From Sporisorium sorghi (lineage: Eukaryota; Basidiomycota; Ustilaginomycetes; Ustilaginales; Ustilaginaceae): a stretch of 64,000 bases of DNA. The position numbers were made by a program, and so were the translations under genes. The stretch spans positions 29,581-93,580 of the forward strand of contig JALCCG010000063.1 in the NCBI GenBank assembly GCA_023212695.1. The letters are read 5' to 3'. Positions 30,946-40,886 of this stretch are shown here, one piece after another. A model generated the notes under the pieces. It saw only the letters and a list, made by a program, of their open reading frames with translations, did no database searches and had not been told where the DNA came from. The stretch's first letter is position 1; every line of letters starts with the position of its first letter.

Positions 30946-32850
30946 ATGCCAGACTCAACGAGAGCGCAGCCGCGCTCGGAGTTGAGCAAACCCTCTCGAC
31001 CATCTGACTCGACAGAGGAGCGTTTGGCCAACGCAGAGAAAGAAGTGGCCATCGCCCTCGACACACTTGCCTACGACGAGCTCATCCTCGTCGCTACCGA
31101 AGCTCTTCAGACGAAACCGCAAACGCCGAGCAAGAACGTCATCAAGTCTCGCAAGAACCTGTTGTGGGCCAGATCCCACGCGTACCACCACAAAAGTCTC
31201 CACGAACTGGCACTCAAAGATGCTCGAGCTGCCCTCAAGATCGATCCCAATGATATTGGCGCATACATTCGGACCGCCGTGCTCCTCAGCAACACGGGTC
31301 ACAAGACACAGTCTCTGAGCTGTCTCAAAACAGCACGCTCTCTAGCTTCCAAGTTAGACTCGGCCACAAGCGCAATATGGCTGCGCAGGATCGATAAGCA
31401 GCGGCGCAAAGACACCGATCTGTGCAAGGACCACATCGACCAGCTTCCGCACGAGCTTTTCATCGAGATCGCATCGCACCTCAACGTTGCAGACCGCGTC
31501 TCTTTGAGTCAGACGTGTCGCTCGTGGCGTCAACTTTTGACTTCCGTGCCATCCCTCTGGACTTCACTCACTCTCGTCACACGTCAAAAGGATTTGGACG
31601 GATCCAAGCCTAAAGACTGGATACGCTACATCCTCATGCGCTCGGAAAGGGCCAATCATGGCCTCGAAAAAGTCGTATTCTTAGACTACTTTCCTTCAAA
31701 GCTGCTCGAAAAGGTGTGCAACATCCTGCTCAAATCCGCAGCCAGCCTCGAGCTCATCCAGATTCCCACACAACAGCAGGAATTATGCTACGATCGTCTC
31801 TACCGTCACTGTCCTCGGCTCACAGACCTTTCGATCAACGAGCCGAAAGATGTGTACATACCGGACGCCATCGTGAAAGCTTGTCCACATGTTCCTACAG
31901 AGAAACAGACGGCGACGATCCAGCCTTTCTCGCTCGAATCCTTTTCCGTCTTCAATCCGTATCTGACACCCTGCCGCTTCATTGACAAACACCTCCACCG
32001 GGTGCGCCTCTTGTCGGGGTTCAATCCTTTCAGAATGTCTGCCGACGGCACGTTTCAAGACGAGCAGCTGGCGTCTAGCATCGCGCAACACCTCGAAGAA
32101 TGGCGGATCGAGTATGGTCCTCGAGGAAACTCCACATTGACTCTGCCGAAGCTCACGAAGCTAAGGCAATGCGTCGAAGAGAGCTCGCTGATTTCATCGT
32201 GCCCGAACTTGCTCGACTTGGAAATCGACATGGGATCTGGCGACGCCCAGGCTGTAGACCGATTGATTCGGTTGCTCAGCACCAGCCCGATGCTGCGCAA
32301 ATTGTCCTTCGTGCCTGGCGAAATCTTGCAAAGTTTCGTGCAATTGCGCGAGGTTCTGTCCCGCTTGCGCCGCTTGGAACGGCTCGAGGTGGGCTACTCA
32401 TATACACAAGATTTCCTCTCCGAGCTTCTGCTCCCCAACGCAGTGACCTCCGAGTCTGGGCAGAACGACGTCTTTTTCCCATTGCCAAAGATGCAATACC
32501 TCGTGGCGAATGAAAGTCAGACCGATGTCAACAGGCTGACCTATTCCCTCTTGGTACGCGAAGCACTAAGGCTCGGAGACAATCTGGCCAAAGCAAAGCA
32601 CGATGCTGCAAAACGCGTCCTGAAATCGAGCTCCAGCTCGGAGCCTGCTGCTTCGCCTTTCCAACGCGGATCGACGTCGAAGGAATCCAGCAAACTGACC
32701 GTAAAACTGACCGGGCCCAGCCTCAAGAACAGATCGGACTGCATCCAACTGCAGTATCTCAAGTTGACCAACGTCGGACGTCTCTCCGAACACATCGAAG
32801 AAGCACTCAGAGCTTGTACAGCCAAGCTCGACCTGGAGTATTGTGACTAG
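30946..32850 (+). CDS. TPR and F-box domain protein
   Basis: A 634-residue protein. The first 150 residues form TPR-like helical repeats (ALDTLAYDELILVATEAL, then ELALKDARAALKIDPND), and an F-box follows at about 165-210 (QLPHELFIEIASHLNVADRV, with a conserved CRSW). The remainder has leucine-spaced segments reminiscent of degenerate leucine-rich repeats. F-box proteins recruit substrates to SCF ubiquitin ligases through Skp1, while TPR and LRR parts bind partners. This architecture is common in basidiomycetes and resembles Pof-type and Dia2-type proteins, but no orthologue is claimed. The ATG at 30946 has a good CAACC context; the open frame before it lacks an ATG. Confidence 0.75.
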   Translation: MPDSTRAQPRSELSKPSRPSDSTEERLANAEKEVAIALDTLAYDELILVATEALQTKPQTPSKNVIKSRKNLLWARSHAYHHKSLHELALKDARAALKIDPNDIGAYIRTAVLLSNTGHKTQSLSCLKTARSLASKLDSATSAIWLRRIDKQRRKDTDLCKDHIDQLPHELFIEIASHLNVADRVSLSQTCRSWRQLLTSVPSLWTSLTLVTRQKDLDGSKPKDWIRYILMRSERANHGLEKVVFLDYFPSKLLEKVCNILLKSAASLELIQIPTQQQELCYDRLYRHCPRLTDLSINEPKDVYIPDAIVKACPHVPTEKQTATIQPFSLESFSVFNPYLTPCRFIDKHLHRVRLLSGFNPFRMSADGTFQDEQLASSIAQHLEEWRIEYGPRGNSTLTLPKLTKLRQCVEESSLISSCPNLLDLEIDMGSGDAQAVDRLIRLLSTSPMLRKLSFVPGEILQSFVQLREVLSRLRRLERLEVGYSYTQDFLSELLLPNAVTSESGQNDVFFPLPKMQYLVANESQTDVNRLTYSLLVREALRLGDNLAKAKHDAAKRVLKSSSSSEPAASPFQRGSTSKESSKLTVKLTGPSLKNRSDCIQLQYLKLTNVGRLSEHIEEALRACTAKLDLEYCD

Positions 32851-33030
32851 CGTTGTCTCTATTGGCAACAGAGGCATCGACACGCGTTCTGCCTTCGCCG
32901 TTCTCGCGTCTGGCCACGGCTGCATCATCATTCATCGTCATGAAAAAGCAAGCAATCTCGATTCAAAGAGAGAGAGAGAGAGAAAAGTGACAATCACATT
33001 TCGAATCGAGCCTGTGACACATCGGCGGGC

Positions 33031-35592
33031 TTACGCGGCGTCCAATTGCTTGAGGACCGAGTTGGTGTACTGATCCATGCCGCCTTGCAGCCGTTCGAGC
33101 GTGCCGTTTTGCAGCAAGTAGACGCGCCCAGGCTCCTTTGCCTGCGTCTTCAAACCCGTGTCTGCATCTGCGTGTGCTTCTTCGTTGTCGTCGTCATCAT
33201 CGTCATCACCTTCAGCCTTCGGGTCGGGTGCACGCTCGATGATGCGCTTGACCGCGTACCTGTCGTGGCTGACGAGCAGCACTGCGCCCGTGTACGCCTG
33301 GAGCGCATCCACGAGCGCATCGATCGTATCGCTGTCCAGATGCGTCGTGACTTCGTCGAGCACCACGAGGTCCGGGCTGGACCACATGACTTCAGCGAGC
33401 CCAAGGCGCACCAGCTGGCCACCGCTGAGTCCTGTCAGCGGGATCGTGTCTGCCGTTCGGCCTTTGAGTCCCAGTTGGCCGAGGAAGGATCGTGCGTGTG
33501 CGTCGGATGCGTCTGGGTATCGAGCGGTGAAGTGGGCGAGCGCGGTGGTGTTTTGAGTGGAAAGCAGCTCGAGCGTGTGCTGTGCGTAGAGGCCGATGGT
33601 GGCACGAGGGTGTTTCTCGACGCTGCCCTTGGTGGGGGCGAGGTTGGAGACGATGCAGTTGAGTAAAGTGGTCTTGCCGTGCCCGTTGGGTCCTACGATG
33701 GCGACTCGCTCGCCTGGGCTGATGGTGAGGGCAATGTCGCTGATCGTGTCTCGTGCATTGCCCGGATATCGCACGGCAACGCCTTCCAAATGCACCAAGC
33801 TGCCCGGGAACCGTAACGCCTCCGGATCGGCAAACGAGAACCGCACCCTCTCCTCTACCTCATCCACCTCAACGCCACCCCTACTCGTCAAGTGGAACCC
33901 CCCAAAATCGCGGTTCAGCTTAAACTTGTGCCCCTTGGCATTCACCTCCAACCCCCACCTCTCATCCAACTTCTTCTGCCTCGACTTGACCATCCTCAAC
34001 TTGTTATCGTCGCCGGACTTCTTGGCCGCCTGCGCTGCGGTTGCGATCGTCTTCTGCACCGCCGCCTTCTTCTTGTCCAGCGCAGCTTGCTGGCGCAGCT
34101 TGTGTTTACGCTCCCGCGCCAGCGTGCGCTCGTACGTCGTCAGGTTGCCGTCGAAGTACGCCAGTTTGGAGCGACGCAGGACGATGAGCGAGGCGCTGAC
34201 GGCGTCGAGAAACTCGCGGTCGTGCGAGACGGTGACGACGGTGTGTGGGATCGAGGCGATGAGGTTCTGCACGAACAGCACCGCGGGGAGGTCGAGGTAG
34301 TTGACGGGTTCGTCGAGCAGCAGAATGTGTGCGTTGGGTTGGAGCAGTGCCGAGGCGAGGCAGGCGCGGCTCTTCCATCCGCCAGAGAGCGCCGAGTAGG
34401 CGCCGTGGATGCGGTCGCTGGAAAATCCGAGGCCGTGGAGGATCTTCTGCGCACGTGCTTCCGTTGTGCCCGCGTCGACTTGGTCCAGCAGCGTCTGGGC
34501 TTCGAGCAGCATCTGGCCGGCCACGCTCGTCCACGGCTCCGCAGAGACGTCAGGTGGCTTGGGGAGTGCAGCCTGCGCAGCGTCGAACTCCTTTTCGGCC
34601 AGGAGCAGGTCTTTGCGCGCACCGTGGCCTCGGGCACCAGAGAATTTGACCGCGAGCTTCCTGGCCTCTCTCAGCGTTTCCTTTGCGCGCTCCAGACGCA
34701 GCGTCAGCACCGCCTCCCTGACGGCCTCCTCTTTTCCCTCCTCCTCCAGCACCCGCCCCAGAAGCCGCGCCTCCTCAACCGCCCTGCCCCGCTCCACATC
34801 GCTCCGCACCACCACCTGCAACACACTCGCTCCGGGATCCTCCCCCGCCGCGCGCGCGTTCGTCATCTGACTCACGTACAGAATTTTCAGGTCCCGTGGT
34901 AGGCCCGGGATGAGCCGCTCGCCGATCGCAGTGAGCAGCGTCGACTTGCCCGCGCCGTTTCTGCCGACAAGACCGTAGTGCACGCGCGGTTTGAGGCGGA
35001 GGTGCGCGTCCGAGAGCAGCTCGCGGCCGGCGAGGGAGAGGGAGACGCTGCGCAGGTCGATGTCGTGCGAGGCGGTGGCGGTGCAGTCGAGGTGGAAGCG
35101 GGATTCTTGGGAGAGCGCCGTGATGAGCGGGATTTTCGGGTCTGGGTTGTCGACGTACAGGTCGGCGGTGGATGCGTGCGCGGCAAGCTGCGCGTCTTCA
35201 GCGGGTAAAGGCGTGGATTTGGTGGAGCGCTCGGCTTTTCTGCGTGCGCGGCTCTCGATACCTTCTGCCGGCTTCTTCGTCGCGCTGTTCTTGGCTGTAG
35301 CGGCGGGGGCTTCGGGCTGTGGCGCTTCCTCAGCTTGAGCGCCCGCAGAGCGCACCGCCAAACACGCACCCACGATCTCAAGCACACCCCTCTTGCCCAC
35401 CCCCGCATCCGTCAGCACCGGCCGCAGCTTCTTCTCCAGCTCTTGACGCTGCTCCTCGCCCACCTCCCCACCCTGCACTGCGCTCGCATACCCCTGCAGA
35501 ATCGCCTCGAGCTCGGCGTACGTCTTGAGCGCCCTCGCCGTGTCCAGCACGGCTTTCGGAATTGTAGCGAGATACGGTTCGATGTCGGTCAT
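33031..35592 (-). CDS. ABC-F family ATPase (two ATP-binding cassettes)
   Basis: An 853-residue soluble protein with two ABC domains and no membrane segments. Cassette 1 has Walker A GRNGAGKST at about 208-216, signature LSGGWKSR at about 400 and Walker B ILLLDEP at about 425. Cassette 2 has Walker A GPNGHGKTT at about 634, signature LSGGQLVRL at about 722 and Walker B LVVLDE at about 742. A charged inter-domain linker carries the Lys-rich helix typical of the family. ABC-F proteins (Gcn20, Arb1, New1 type) act on ribosomes in translation or its control. The motifs after Walker B deviate from the usual EPTNHLD: DEPVNYLD and DEVTTHLD. The ATG at 35592 (MTDIEPYLA) is preferred over a longer frame starting at 35751. 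Confidence 0.85.
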   Translation of the reverse strand: MTDIEPYLATIPKAVLDTARALKTYAELEAILQGYASAVQGGEVGEEQRQELEKKLRPVLTDAGVGKRGVLEIVGACLAVRSAGAQAEEAPQPEAPAATAKNSATKKPAEGIESRARRKAERSTKSTPLPAEDAQLAAHASTADLYVDNPDPKIPLITALSQESRFHLDCTATASHDIDLRSVSLSLAGRELLSDAHLRLKPRVHYGLVGRNGAGKSTLLTAIGERLIPGLPRDLKILYVSQMTNARAAGEDPGASVLQVVVRSDVERGRAVEEARLLGRVLEEEGKEEAVREAVLTLRLERAKETLREARKLAVKFSGARGHGARKDLLLAEKEFDAAQAALPKPPDVSAEPWTSVAGQMLLEAQTLLDQVDAGTTEARAQKILHGLGFSSDRIHGAYSALSGGWKSRACLASALLQPNAHILLLDEPVNYLDLPAVLFVQNLIASIPHTVVTVSHDREFLDAVSASLIVLRRSKLAYFDGNLTTYERTLARERKHKLRQQAALDKKKAAVQKTIATAAQAAKKSGDDNKLRMVKSRQKKLDERWGLEVNAKGHKFKLNRDFGGFHLTSRGGVEVDEVEERVRFSFADPEALRFPGSLVHLEGVAVRYPGNARDTISDIALTISPGERVAIVGPNGHGKTTLLNCIVSNLAPTKGSVEKHPRATIGLYAQHTLELLSTQNTTALAHFTARYPDASDAHARSFLGQLGLKGRTADTIPLTGLSGGQLVRLGLAEVMWSSPDLVVLDEVTTHLDSDTIDALVDALQAYTGAVLLVSHDRYAVKRIIERAPDPKAEGDDDDDDDNEEAHADADTGLKTQAKEPGRVYLLQNGTLERLQGGMDQYTNSVLKQLDAA

Positions 35593-35960
35593 ACTCTTGT
35601 GTGTGAGATGGAAGGTGGGTGAGGAGGGGTCGAGGGCATGGTGCTTTATATGCCTTTCGAGATGTTTGCGGAGGGTGTAGGAGGGACGATGCTGCACAAG
35701 TGCCTTTGCCTCAAAGACGTACAAGCGTTGCAGGAGGTGTTGGTAGGGCAACTTTTCGCCGGAAAATTAGGTTTGACAGCAGCCGTGAATTAGTCCGTGT
35801 TCCGGATAGTCGACTTGCCCTCGCACCTTCGAGTCATGCTCTACATTCGATATCCGCTTCTCAACGAGCTTCGAGTCATTCGAATCACAACCTGCTGTCT
35901 GCATACTCGACATCACTGTAGACCCATACATTCCCGTGTACAACTACATTGACTAGCCGC
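35593..35960. other. Intergenic region upstream of the ABC-F gene
   Basis: About 370 bp between two minus-strand genes, holding the ABC-F promoter and the thioesterase 3' end. No further feature was recognised. Confidence 0.4.
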
Positions 35961-38075
35961 CTAACTCGGATTCGAGTAGATCCTAACCAGCATCTGCTTC
36001 AACTCGAGCCTCGTCTGCCTGCGTTTCACTGCGACCTCTGCGAACTGCGCCAGCGCTGAGCCTTCAGGCATCTCGACCTGCCGCAACAGCCGTGCTCCGC
36101 CGCCGTCCCTCACCGCGGCGATCGAGTCCGACTCGTCCAGCGGGAATGCGAGCGTGAACAGCGCATCGTTTGTAATCCTCTTGGTGCCGTTAGGCGACTC
36201 GGCCTCGGCAAGCACGTACACCTCGCACGATTGGACAAACGTGCGCACCACCACAGCTGTGAACGTCATGCTCTCGCCCACGGCCACTGCTTGTTCGAAC
36301 TCCAGCCCGTCGAGCGAGACGGTGCCCCATCGACGACCGCGCCCGACGTGCCGCACAGTGAGCAGGGCAGCTTCCTCCATCCAGTCCATCAGCTGTCCTC
36401 CGAACAGCACGCCGACCGAGTTGGTGTGTTCCGGAAACACGAGATGCAGCGTGCGCGCCATAGTTTTAGCAACCTTGATCGGCTTCGCGAGCTTGGCGGC
36501 GAGTCGGGCGCGTGTGAGGTTCTGAGCCGCTTGCACTTTGATCGGCGTACCGCTGACCGACTGGTCGAGGTCCGTGTCGCCTTCGCGCTCCTGGGCGGCC
36601 TTGAGTGGCGAAAAGCTGGATCGGCGGCGAGCGGATGGCGTCCGGGGCGGTGACAGGGACCCGTTCTCCATGTTAGGCACTGCGAGTTTGGGTCGAGCCG
36701 TAGCTGGCGCGCTCGGCGAAGGCAGCGGCAATGCGCCTGACTGCGGGACCTTGGTTGCAAAGAGCGACGTCGACGATGATTCCGCCGATTCGAGCTGCTC
36801 CTCCTCGAGCTGCTTCGCCAGCCTCTCGACGACCTTGAGCGGATGCCGGAGCGGAATGTCGCCAGCCAAGTTGATCTCGACCATGCCTTCGTCGTGATTG
36901 ACAGTGACAGCGGGATCCCTTGAAACGTAGGCTTGCACAACAAACTCGAGTTCGAGCGCTTCGAGCTGACACTCTTGCGACGTCTTTGCGCCCTCGAGTG
37001 CCGACACATCGGTGCCGACCACAGAGGAGAGCAGATCGGCCTGCTGGATCTTGAGCCTGCCCGGTGTCCACGCTCCCGTTTCTGCTTCTGCCGGTCCTCT
37101 CCACTTGCCTCCTGTGCGAGAGATTTCTTGCACTTCCTGCTTGAGTCGCTTCTTGACCTGCGTAGATACTCCGTCTCTGGCTTCACCCTTTTTGGCCATA
37201 GCAATACGCTTGGCGCGTCGACGCCCAGCGAGGATGTGCCGTCTCGCCTCGAGCGGCGTTCTTGGCAAGAGGGGCATGAGCTGCGGTTTGGGTGCGTTTG
37301 CAGGCTGGCTAGATGCGGAGAGAAGCGATGTGAGCTGCTGCCACACCGATGTGGGAGCCAGACTAGGGCGCGAAGCGAGTCGAACTCGAGCAGGAGGCTG
37401 AGACGCATCGCCTGCAGCTCTAGACGGCGCAGCAGAGATGGCGACAAAGGTCATGTAGGCGTGGCTGACATACTCGCGCGCACCCGTACGAGGGTCCTCC
37501 TTGACGACACGAACGCCGACTTCGAGACTGCTTCCCCACGCACGATTGACCGAAGCTGACAGATGGACGAGATCCCCTAGATAGATGGGAGCAAGCAAGA
37601 GCACCGAGTCGACACTGACAGTGACGCAGCTGAGCTCGGCGTGCTTGCGCGCCGACACGCCGGCGACGACGTCGATGAGCTTGAAGAGCGCACCTGCTCT
37701 AATTTTGGGTAGAGGGTCGGAGATGTCATCGGATGAGTCGAACGAGCGTCGGTTTGCGAGCGAAGCGCCCGAGTGAAAGGAGGTGTCGCACATTTCGACC
37801 GTGATGGGGTAGGTGACTTGGACGGTGCTTTCGTCGGTCGTCTTGCCGTGCTTGGCGCGTGGATCCGTTGTGGTTACGTTGTGCGACGTCGCACTTGGTC
37901 TTCGATGCTGAAGCTTTTGCTTGGCGTCCGAAGATTTGCTCTGCGGGTTGGATTGAAGTAGCGCCGTAGCTAGATTTGCCCCGGACAGCAGCAGGAAGAG
38001 CGCACCGACGCCGACCACACTGGCTGTATACAGCTGCGATGCGCTGGCGTCCTTCCATGTTGGTGGTGCTGTCAT
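35961..38075 (-). CDS. Double-hotdog acyl-CoA thioesterase with N-terminal membrane segment
   Basis: A 704-residue protein from the ATG at 38075 (MTAPPTWKDAS); a start at 38207 would add 44 residues. A hydrophobic segment lies at about 15-37. Two hotdog folds follow: the first around 90-215 (GALFKLIDVVAGVSARKH) and the second around 545-660 (VGVLFGGQLMDWMEEAAL, the usual ACOT signature with NxxGxxFGG-type start). Such enzymes hydrolyse acyl-CoA to free acid and CoA. The two folds are separated by over 300 residues rich in Ser, Lys and Arg, much longer than in animal ACOT7-like proteins. Its location is probably a membrane surface, inferred only from the N-terminal segment. Confidence 0.75.
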   Translation of the reverse strand: MTAPPTWKDASASQLYTASVVGVGALFLLLSGANLATALLQSNPQSKSSDAKQKLQHRRPSATSHNVTTTDPRAKHGKTTDESTVQVTYPITVEMCDTSFHSGASLANRRSFDSSDDISDPLPKIRAGALFKLIDVVAGVSARKHAELSCVTVSVDSVLLLAPIYLGDLVHLSASVNRAWGSSLEVGVRVVKEDPRTGAREYVSHAYMTFVAISAAPSRAAGDASQPPARVRLASRPSLAPTSVWQQLTSLLSASSQPANAPKPQLMPLLPRTPLEARRHILAGRRRAKRIAMAKKGEARDGVSTQVKKRLKQEVQEISRTGGKWRGPAEAETGAWTPGRLKIQQADLLSSVVGTDVSALEGAKTSQECQLEALELEFVVQAYVSRDPAVTVNHDEGMVEINLAGDIPLRHPLKVVERLAKQLEEEQLESAESSSTSLFATKVPQSGALPLPSPSAPATARPKLAVPNMENGSLSPPRTPSARRRSSFSPLKAAQEREGDTDLDQSVSGTPIKVQAAQNLTRARLAAKLAKPIKVAKTMARTLHLVFPEHTNSVGVLFGGQLMDWMEEAALLTVRHVGRGRRWGTVSLDGLEFEQAVAVGESMTFTAVVVRTFVQSCEVYVLAEAESPNGTKRITNDALFTLAFPLDESDSIAAVRDGGGARLLRQVEMPEGSALAQFAEVAVKRRQTRLELKQMLVRIYSNPS

Positions 38076-39067
38076 GATGTTGCTCTCGAAAAGGCTCGTT
38101 CGCCCCTCTCCTGTGGAGTGAAGATGGTGGTGAGGAGGTGAGTGTGGATGGGTGGCTTGACGCACAGACCCAATGTGGAACCAATCCGGGCTTGGCAAGG
38201 GCGCCAAAGCACGAGCTGCAGGGTCCTTTTGCTCTGTTTATTGGTTGCCGTGGCTGAGCATGTTCCCCTCGAATTTGTGCTGTTCAGTGGCGCAACAAAT
38301 GCTCAAAAAAATTAAGCTCGAGTTTAGCCACGGCCTCGCCGATGATTGGTCGAAAAGCTGAGCTTGCAGATTATCCGACCCCCGCCTTAATCAGTGTGCG
38401 TTGCAAGAGATTGGAAATTGAGTGGGCTCCTTATCTGGCTGCAGCGTCGCTTAATCGTACAGCGCCCGTTCAATGCTGAGTCGGACCGACTTTCCGATTG
38501 CGCTTGGGGCACTTATCGTTGAGAGTTTCGCATGTCCCGCCTTTCGAGCGAGCGAGCGTGGGAGCCAACTCCTGAGTCTGAGTGTGATGCTCCGCCGCCA
38601 AGACCAGCGCGTCAGGTGTCTCTTGACTTCGCTTAGCTTTAATTCTTGAGATTCTTCTAAATTTACGCATTCAGTGTCAGTCACCTTCCGACTCCCCGTT
38701 GCTTGAAGAAAGGCTTGACCGACCGCTCGATAACGGCTCAACTCCTCCGTGTCTTTGTCCTGGCGAGCAAAGAGGAGGGAGTCTGAATTCCTTATCCACG
38801 CCACTTCGCACCGGAGCATGCAGACAGGCACATGGCAACGAGACATCGCTTCGCACACGGCTCCTGCCTACGGCTGATAAGCAGCTAGTCTTGTGACAGC
38901 TGCTGTCCTTCCTGACTTGCTTGTCCATGCATCTTCGCAATAACCGAGCCAGCAACGACGTCTTCGCCCCACCTTCGTTTCCTTTATCATCCTTGCTCCT
39001 CTCCCTCCAACTTCTCTTCCCTCTTTCCACCATCTTCTCACACGAGACGTGACCTCGAGTCGAAAAT
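38076..39067. other. Divergent promoter region
   Basis: About 1 kb between the thioesterase and the second permease. A CT-rich leader precedes the permease start (about 38990-39040). No gene is supported; the open frames seen are short and without domains. Confidence 0.4.
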
Positions 39068-40711
39068 ATGGCCGACCTCAAGCCAACGACGAGCGTCCGC
39101 TCGGTCGTCTCCAACGGCGCTGGAGCTGATGCCCAGCTCGCCTCGATGGGATATGATGCCGAGCTGAAGCGCAACCTCAGCATGTTCACCATCCTCGGTC
39201 TCAGCTTCTCCATCATTGCTGCGCCGTTCGGTCTCAGTACCGCTTTCTCGATCGCGCTCACCTGTGGCGGACCTATCACCATCCTTTACGGATGGCTCGT
39301 CGTGTCTATCATCTCCATCTGCATGGCTGCATCGCTCGCCGAGCTTTGTTTCATGTACCCCAGCTCGGGTGGCGTCTATGTTTGGGCCGCTTTTGTCTCG
39401 ACCAAGAAGTGGGCGCCGTTGGCATCTTGGATCGTCGGCTGGGTCAGTCTAGTCGCCAATTGGACGCTCTGCCTTTCCATTAATTTCGGCGGAGCTCAAC
39501 TCATCATGGCAGGCATCTCGCAGTTCCGAAACAACCAATGGGCACCCCATGCCTGGCAAACCATTCTCGCCTTCTGGGCTTGCATGCTCATCGCAGCCCT
39601 CGTCAACGCTTACGGCGTCAAGTACAATTACCTGGACAGGCTCAATACGCTCTCGTTTTATTGGACTGCCGCCGGCACGATTATCATCGCCATCACCATC
39701 CTCGTTCGCGCCAAGGATGGTCGTAAAGACGCCGAGTTCGTCTTTTCCGGCTGGGAGAACACGAGCGGCTGGCCAGACGGCTGGGCTTTCTTCGTTGGAC
39801 TGCTGCAAGCATCGTATACGCTGACCGGATACGGCACCGTCGCATCGCTTTGCGAGGAGGTAGCAGAGCCCGAAAAGCAGGTTCCCAAAGCGATCGTATG
39901 GTCGGTGGTAGCGGCGAGCATTACGGGTTTTGTCTACTTGATCCCCGTACTTTTCATTTTGACGCCGGACGCGTCGGACCTGCTTTCGGCTGCAGCGGGG
40001 CAGCCAATTCCCGTGCTTTTCTCCCTCGCAACCGGCTCAGCGGGAGGTGGGTTTGGGCTGCTCTTCATCATCCTCGGCGTGTTTGCCTTCGCGGGCATCG
40101 GCTCGCTGACGGTGGCGCTGCGGTGCACGTGGGCGTTTGCGCGCGATGGCGCCGTTCCGGGCAGCCGCTACTGGGCCAAGGTGAACAAGAGCCTCGACCT
40201 GCCGCTCAACGCGCTGCTGCTCTCCACCGTCGTCGTGTCCGTGCTCGGCTTGATCTATCTGGGCAATACGGCGGCGTTCTCTGCATTCACGGGCGTCGCC
40301 ACCATCTGCCTCAGCATCAGCTACGGCATCCCCATCGCAGTGGCTATGTTTAGGCGCAGGACGATGCTCAAGGGCGCACCCTGGACACTGGGCAAGTTCG
40401 GGTACGTCATCAACATGTTCACGTTTGTGTGGATCGTGTTGGCGACTGTGCTGTTCTGCATGCCCACCACGTCGACGGTCGAGCCGAGCACGATGAATTA
40501 TGCGTCAGTGGTGTTTGCGTTCTTCTTTGTGCTCAGTGCCGCGTGGTGGTTCGCGTGGGGCAGCAGGCACTATGTCGGCCCACTGGGTGCGGCGCCGGAC
40601 GAGGCGGTGGCTCAGATCCGTCCAGGTCACCACCATGCGGCAGCTAACGAGCATACCACCGACTTGAAGCCGACGGTCGAGGTCGCTAGCCACAGCTCGG
40701 GGGAGGAGTAG
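39068..40711 (+). CDS. APC-family amino acid/GABA/choline-type permease
   Basis: A 547-residue membrane protein with about twelve transmembrane segments and polar tails. The fungal-type signature is visible: LGLSFSIIAAPFGLSTAF in the first membrane segment, CGGPITILYGW, and ELCFMYPSSGGVYVWAA. It belongs to the same branch as the permease at 23914 but is clearly diverged, so the two are not a recent duplication. It is expected to import amino acids, GABA, choline or related compounds by proton symport. The start at 39068 is the first ATG of a frame that reads MADLKPTTSV. The gene converges on EMC5, with only about 175 bp between stops. Confidence 0.85.
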   Translation: MADLKPTTSVRSVVSNGAGADAQLASMGYDAELKRNLSMFTILGLSFSIIAAPFGLSTAFSIALTCGGPITILYGWLVVSIISICMAASLAELCFMYPSSGGVYVWAAFVSTKKWAPLASWIVGWVSLVANWTLCLSINFGGAQLIMAGISQFRNNQWAPHAWQTILAFWACMLIAALVNAYGVKYNYLDRLNTLSFYWTAAGTIIIAITILVRAKDGRKDAEFVFSGWENTSGWPDGWAFFVGLLQASYTLTGYGTVASLCEEVAEPEKQVPKAIVWSVVAASITGFVYLIPVLFILTPDASDLLSAAAGQPIPVLFSLATGSAGGGFGLLFIILGVFAFAGIGSLTVALRCTWAFARDGAVPGSRYWAKVNKSLDLPLNALLLSTVVVSVLGLIYLGNTAAFSAFTGVATICLSISYGIPIAVAMFRRRTMLKGAPWTLGKFGYVINMFTFVWIVLATVLFCMPTTSTVEPSTMNYASVVFAFFFVLSAAWWFAWGSRHYVGPLGAAPDEAVAQIRPGHHHAAANEHTTDLKPTVEVASHSSGEE

Positions 40712-40886
40712 AGCGCGACGAGCATAACGAACATTCTGAACGATGTATCTAGTCTTTTTTTGGTTGAATGTCACCCTTCTTCTTTGACACACTGAAAGCG
40801 AGATCGAGTGATGAGATTGCTGAAAAGGCTGAAATTGCTTGACGGTGACCTAGACCGAGACGGATGAACATTCGAGCGTGACTCTT

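Noticed and set aside
23914..40711. The two APC permeases as a recent tandem duplication
   Set aside because: They share only family-level motifs and are separated by many unrelated genes.
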